The position numbers and the translations under genes were made by a program. This document shows, one piece after another, positions 63,033-64,000 of a DNA stretch of 64,000 nucleotides; within the stretch, counting starts at the first letter, position 1, and every line of letters begins with the position of its first letter. The notes under the pieces were generated by a model. It was given only the letters and a program-made list of their open reading frames with translations. It ran no database searches and had not been told where the DNA came from. This DNA is from Tomitella fengzijianii (GTDB lineage Bacteria > Actinomycetota > Actinomycetes > Mycobacteriales > Mycobacteriaceae), in contig NZ_CP041765.1 of the NCBI RefSeq assembly GCF_007559025.1, positions 1,856,679-1,920,678 of the forward strand, in the 5' to 3' direction.

Positions 63033-64000
63033 GACCGCGGTCCGACTCAGGCCGCGCGCCCGCGGCCGGGGCACTCAGGCGGCGACTGAGCGTCACCAGC
63101 GCCGCGCTGCTCGTGGCGATGGTCGCCGTGCTGGCGGCGGGCTGCAGTGCACCGGGGCCGACGGGTGCCGGCGGCGCCGGGGACGGCGCGGTCACCGCCA
63201 CGATCGGCGACCTCGACCCCGAGCCGATCGGCCCTCCCCCAACGCCTCGGCTCCCGGTCACGGTGGGCTCGCAGGACGGCGCGGAGGTCACGGTCACGAG
63301 CGCCGACCGCATCGTCGCGGTCGACCAGTACGGGACCCTCGGCGAGACGGTGTTCGCGCTGGGGCTGGGCGGCAACCTGGTCGGCCGGGACACCGCCACC
63401 GACTTTCCGGCCGCGGCCGGCATCCCCAACGTCACCCCCGGCGGCCACTCGCTCAACGCGGAGGCGATTCTGGCGCTGCGCCCGTCGGTGGTCCTCACGG
63501 ACTCGAGCATCGGACCGCATGCGGTGCAGGAGCAGATCCGCGCTGCCGGGGTGCCGGTGGTCTACTTCGACGGCGAACGCACCCTGGACACGACCACGGA
63601 CATGATCCGAGAGGTCGGCCGCACGCTCGGCGTGCCCGCGGCAGGGGACGCGCTCGCCGAGCGCACACAGCAGCAGATCGATCAGGCGCTCGCCTCGGTG
63701 CCGCAGCAGCAGGACCCGCCGACCATCGCATTCCTGTATCAGCGCGGAGCGGCGATCTCGATGCTCGGCGGACCGGGCAGCGGTGCGGACGACATCATCA
63801 AGGCGGTGGGCGGGATGGACGCCGGCACCGCGTCGGGACTGACCGCCGCGTTCACGCCGGTCACCGCCGAGGCGCTCATCGTCGCCGCGCCCGACGTGAT
63901 CCTCATGATGTCCGGCGGACTGGAATCCGTGGGCGGCGTGGACGGGCTCGTGCAGATGGCCGGGGTCAAGCAGACGCCGGCGGGCGAGAACCGCCGCGTG
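63029..64000 (+). CDS. hmuT: hemin ABC transporter substrate-binding lipoprotein (3' end cut by the window)
   Basis: 324 codons are open to the window edge. GTG 63029 overlaps the hmuO stop (GTGA). The N-terminus has a lipoprotein signal (LLVAMVAVLAAGC, lipidated Cys near residue 39) and a short Gly-rich linker. A class III binding-protein domain follows: RIVAVDQYGTLGETVFALGLGGNLVGRDTATDF-type residues, LNAEAILALRPSVVLTDSS, IAFLYQRGAAISMLGGPGSGADDII and TPVTAEALIVAAPDVILMM. This is the HmuT pattern of corynebacterial hmuTUV. Permease (hmuU) and ATPase (hmuV) are expected after the window end. Confidence 0.9.
   Translation, partial: MRPRSDSGRAPAAGALRRRLSVTSAALLVAMVAVLAAGCSAPGPTGAGGAGDGAVTATIGDLDPEPIGPPPTPRLPVTVGSQDGAEVTVTSADRIVAVDQYGTLGETVFALGLGGNLVGRDTATDFPAAAGIPNVTPGGHSLNAEAILALRPSVVLTDSSIGPHAVQEQIRAAGVPVVYFDGERTLDTTTDMIREVGRTLGVPAAGDALAERTQQQIDQALASVPQQQDPPTIAFLYQRGAAISMLGGPGSGADDIIKAVGGMDAGTASGLTAAFTPVTAEALIVAAPDVILMMSGGLESVGGVDGLVQMAGVKQTPAGENRRV

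Overview
The window is 64 kb of very GC-rich DNA with densely packed genes, few A/T-ending codons and many overlapping stop/start pairs. The content points to a mycolic-acid actinobacterium (order Mycobacteriales/Corynebacteriales) outside Mycobacterium itself, of the Rhodococcus/Tsukamurella/Tomitella/Dietzia kind. Evidence: a Pup-proteasome locus, mycothiol ligase MshC, RbpA, F420-linked enzymes, a DprE2-like reductase and a HmuO/HmuT haem system. From memory, the order rbpA, lnt/fxsA, cobG-like, DprE2-like SDR, F420 biliverdin-reductase-like, pepE, 5'-3' exonuclease, helY, tatC, tatA, pafC, pafB, pafA, prcA, prcB, pup, dop, mpa, trmI, recB-like, hisG, hisE, metH, PAC2, mshC and the phosphatase cluster follows the M. 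tuberculosis Rv2050-Rv2135 region. No rRNA, tRNA, insertion sequence, prophage or CRISPR array was seen.

1-14.4 kb: a general-stress island. An anti-sigma/sigma pair (rsbW/usfX-sigF type) is surrounded by small membrane, redox and metal proteins. Nine intergenic sites match one promoter form, G(G/T)TTT or GGTGT, 15-16 bases, GGGTAA/GGGTAT-like, including one in front of the anti-sigma gene. Likely members are an acidic small protein, a zinc-ribbon protein, succinate-semialdehyde dehydrogenase, a haem-oxygenase-like di-iron protein, a CDGSH protein, a HemK-like methylase, and an F420 oxidoreductase plus Rieske protein. A phosphoketolase operon and rbpA (with its own SigH/SigE-like promoter) lie inside the island.

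14.5-19.8 kb: three same-strand genes, a benzoylformate-decarboxylase-like ThDP enzyme, a membrane-anchored glutamate-synthase-like FMN protein and a cytochrome b/molybdopterin fusion, closed by a 17-bp-stem terminator. 20-34 kb: housekeeping and accessory genes (Lnt, amidohydrolase, FxsA, MgtE, a truncated CobG-like protein, universal stress protein, LLM oxidoreductase, SDR, DHFR-like, F420 biliverdin-reductase-like, aminopeptidase P, exonuclease, DUF4333 protein).

34.5-48.9 kb: one minus-strand block with the complete pupylation/proteasome system (mpa, dop, pup, prcB, prcA, pafA, pafB, pafC), joined to tatA, tatC and helY at one end and trmI at the other. Dop deamidates Pup-Gln, PafA conjugates it, Mpa feeds the 20S core, and PafBC controls DNA-damage genes. 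A RecB-like nuclease beside trmI has a PafBC-type promoter. 49-61.5 kb: thioesterase, hisG/hisE, metH, PAC2 protein, mshC, three Rv2133c-2135c-like genes and an aldo/keto reductase. 61.6-64 kb: an iron-controlled haem locus with a DtxR/IdeR box between a membrane-anchored neocarzinostatin-fold protein and hmuO-hmuT; hmuT runs off the window end.

Many genes (dop, pafA, pafB, metH, PAC2, mshC, pepE and others) have a TANNNT hexamer 6-7 bases before the start codon and look leaderless. No gap without a gene exceeds 300 bases; the largest are described individually.
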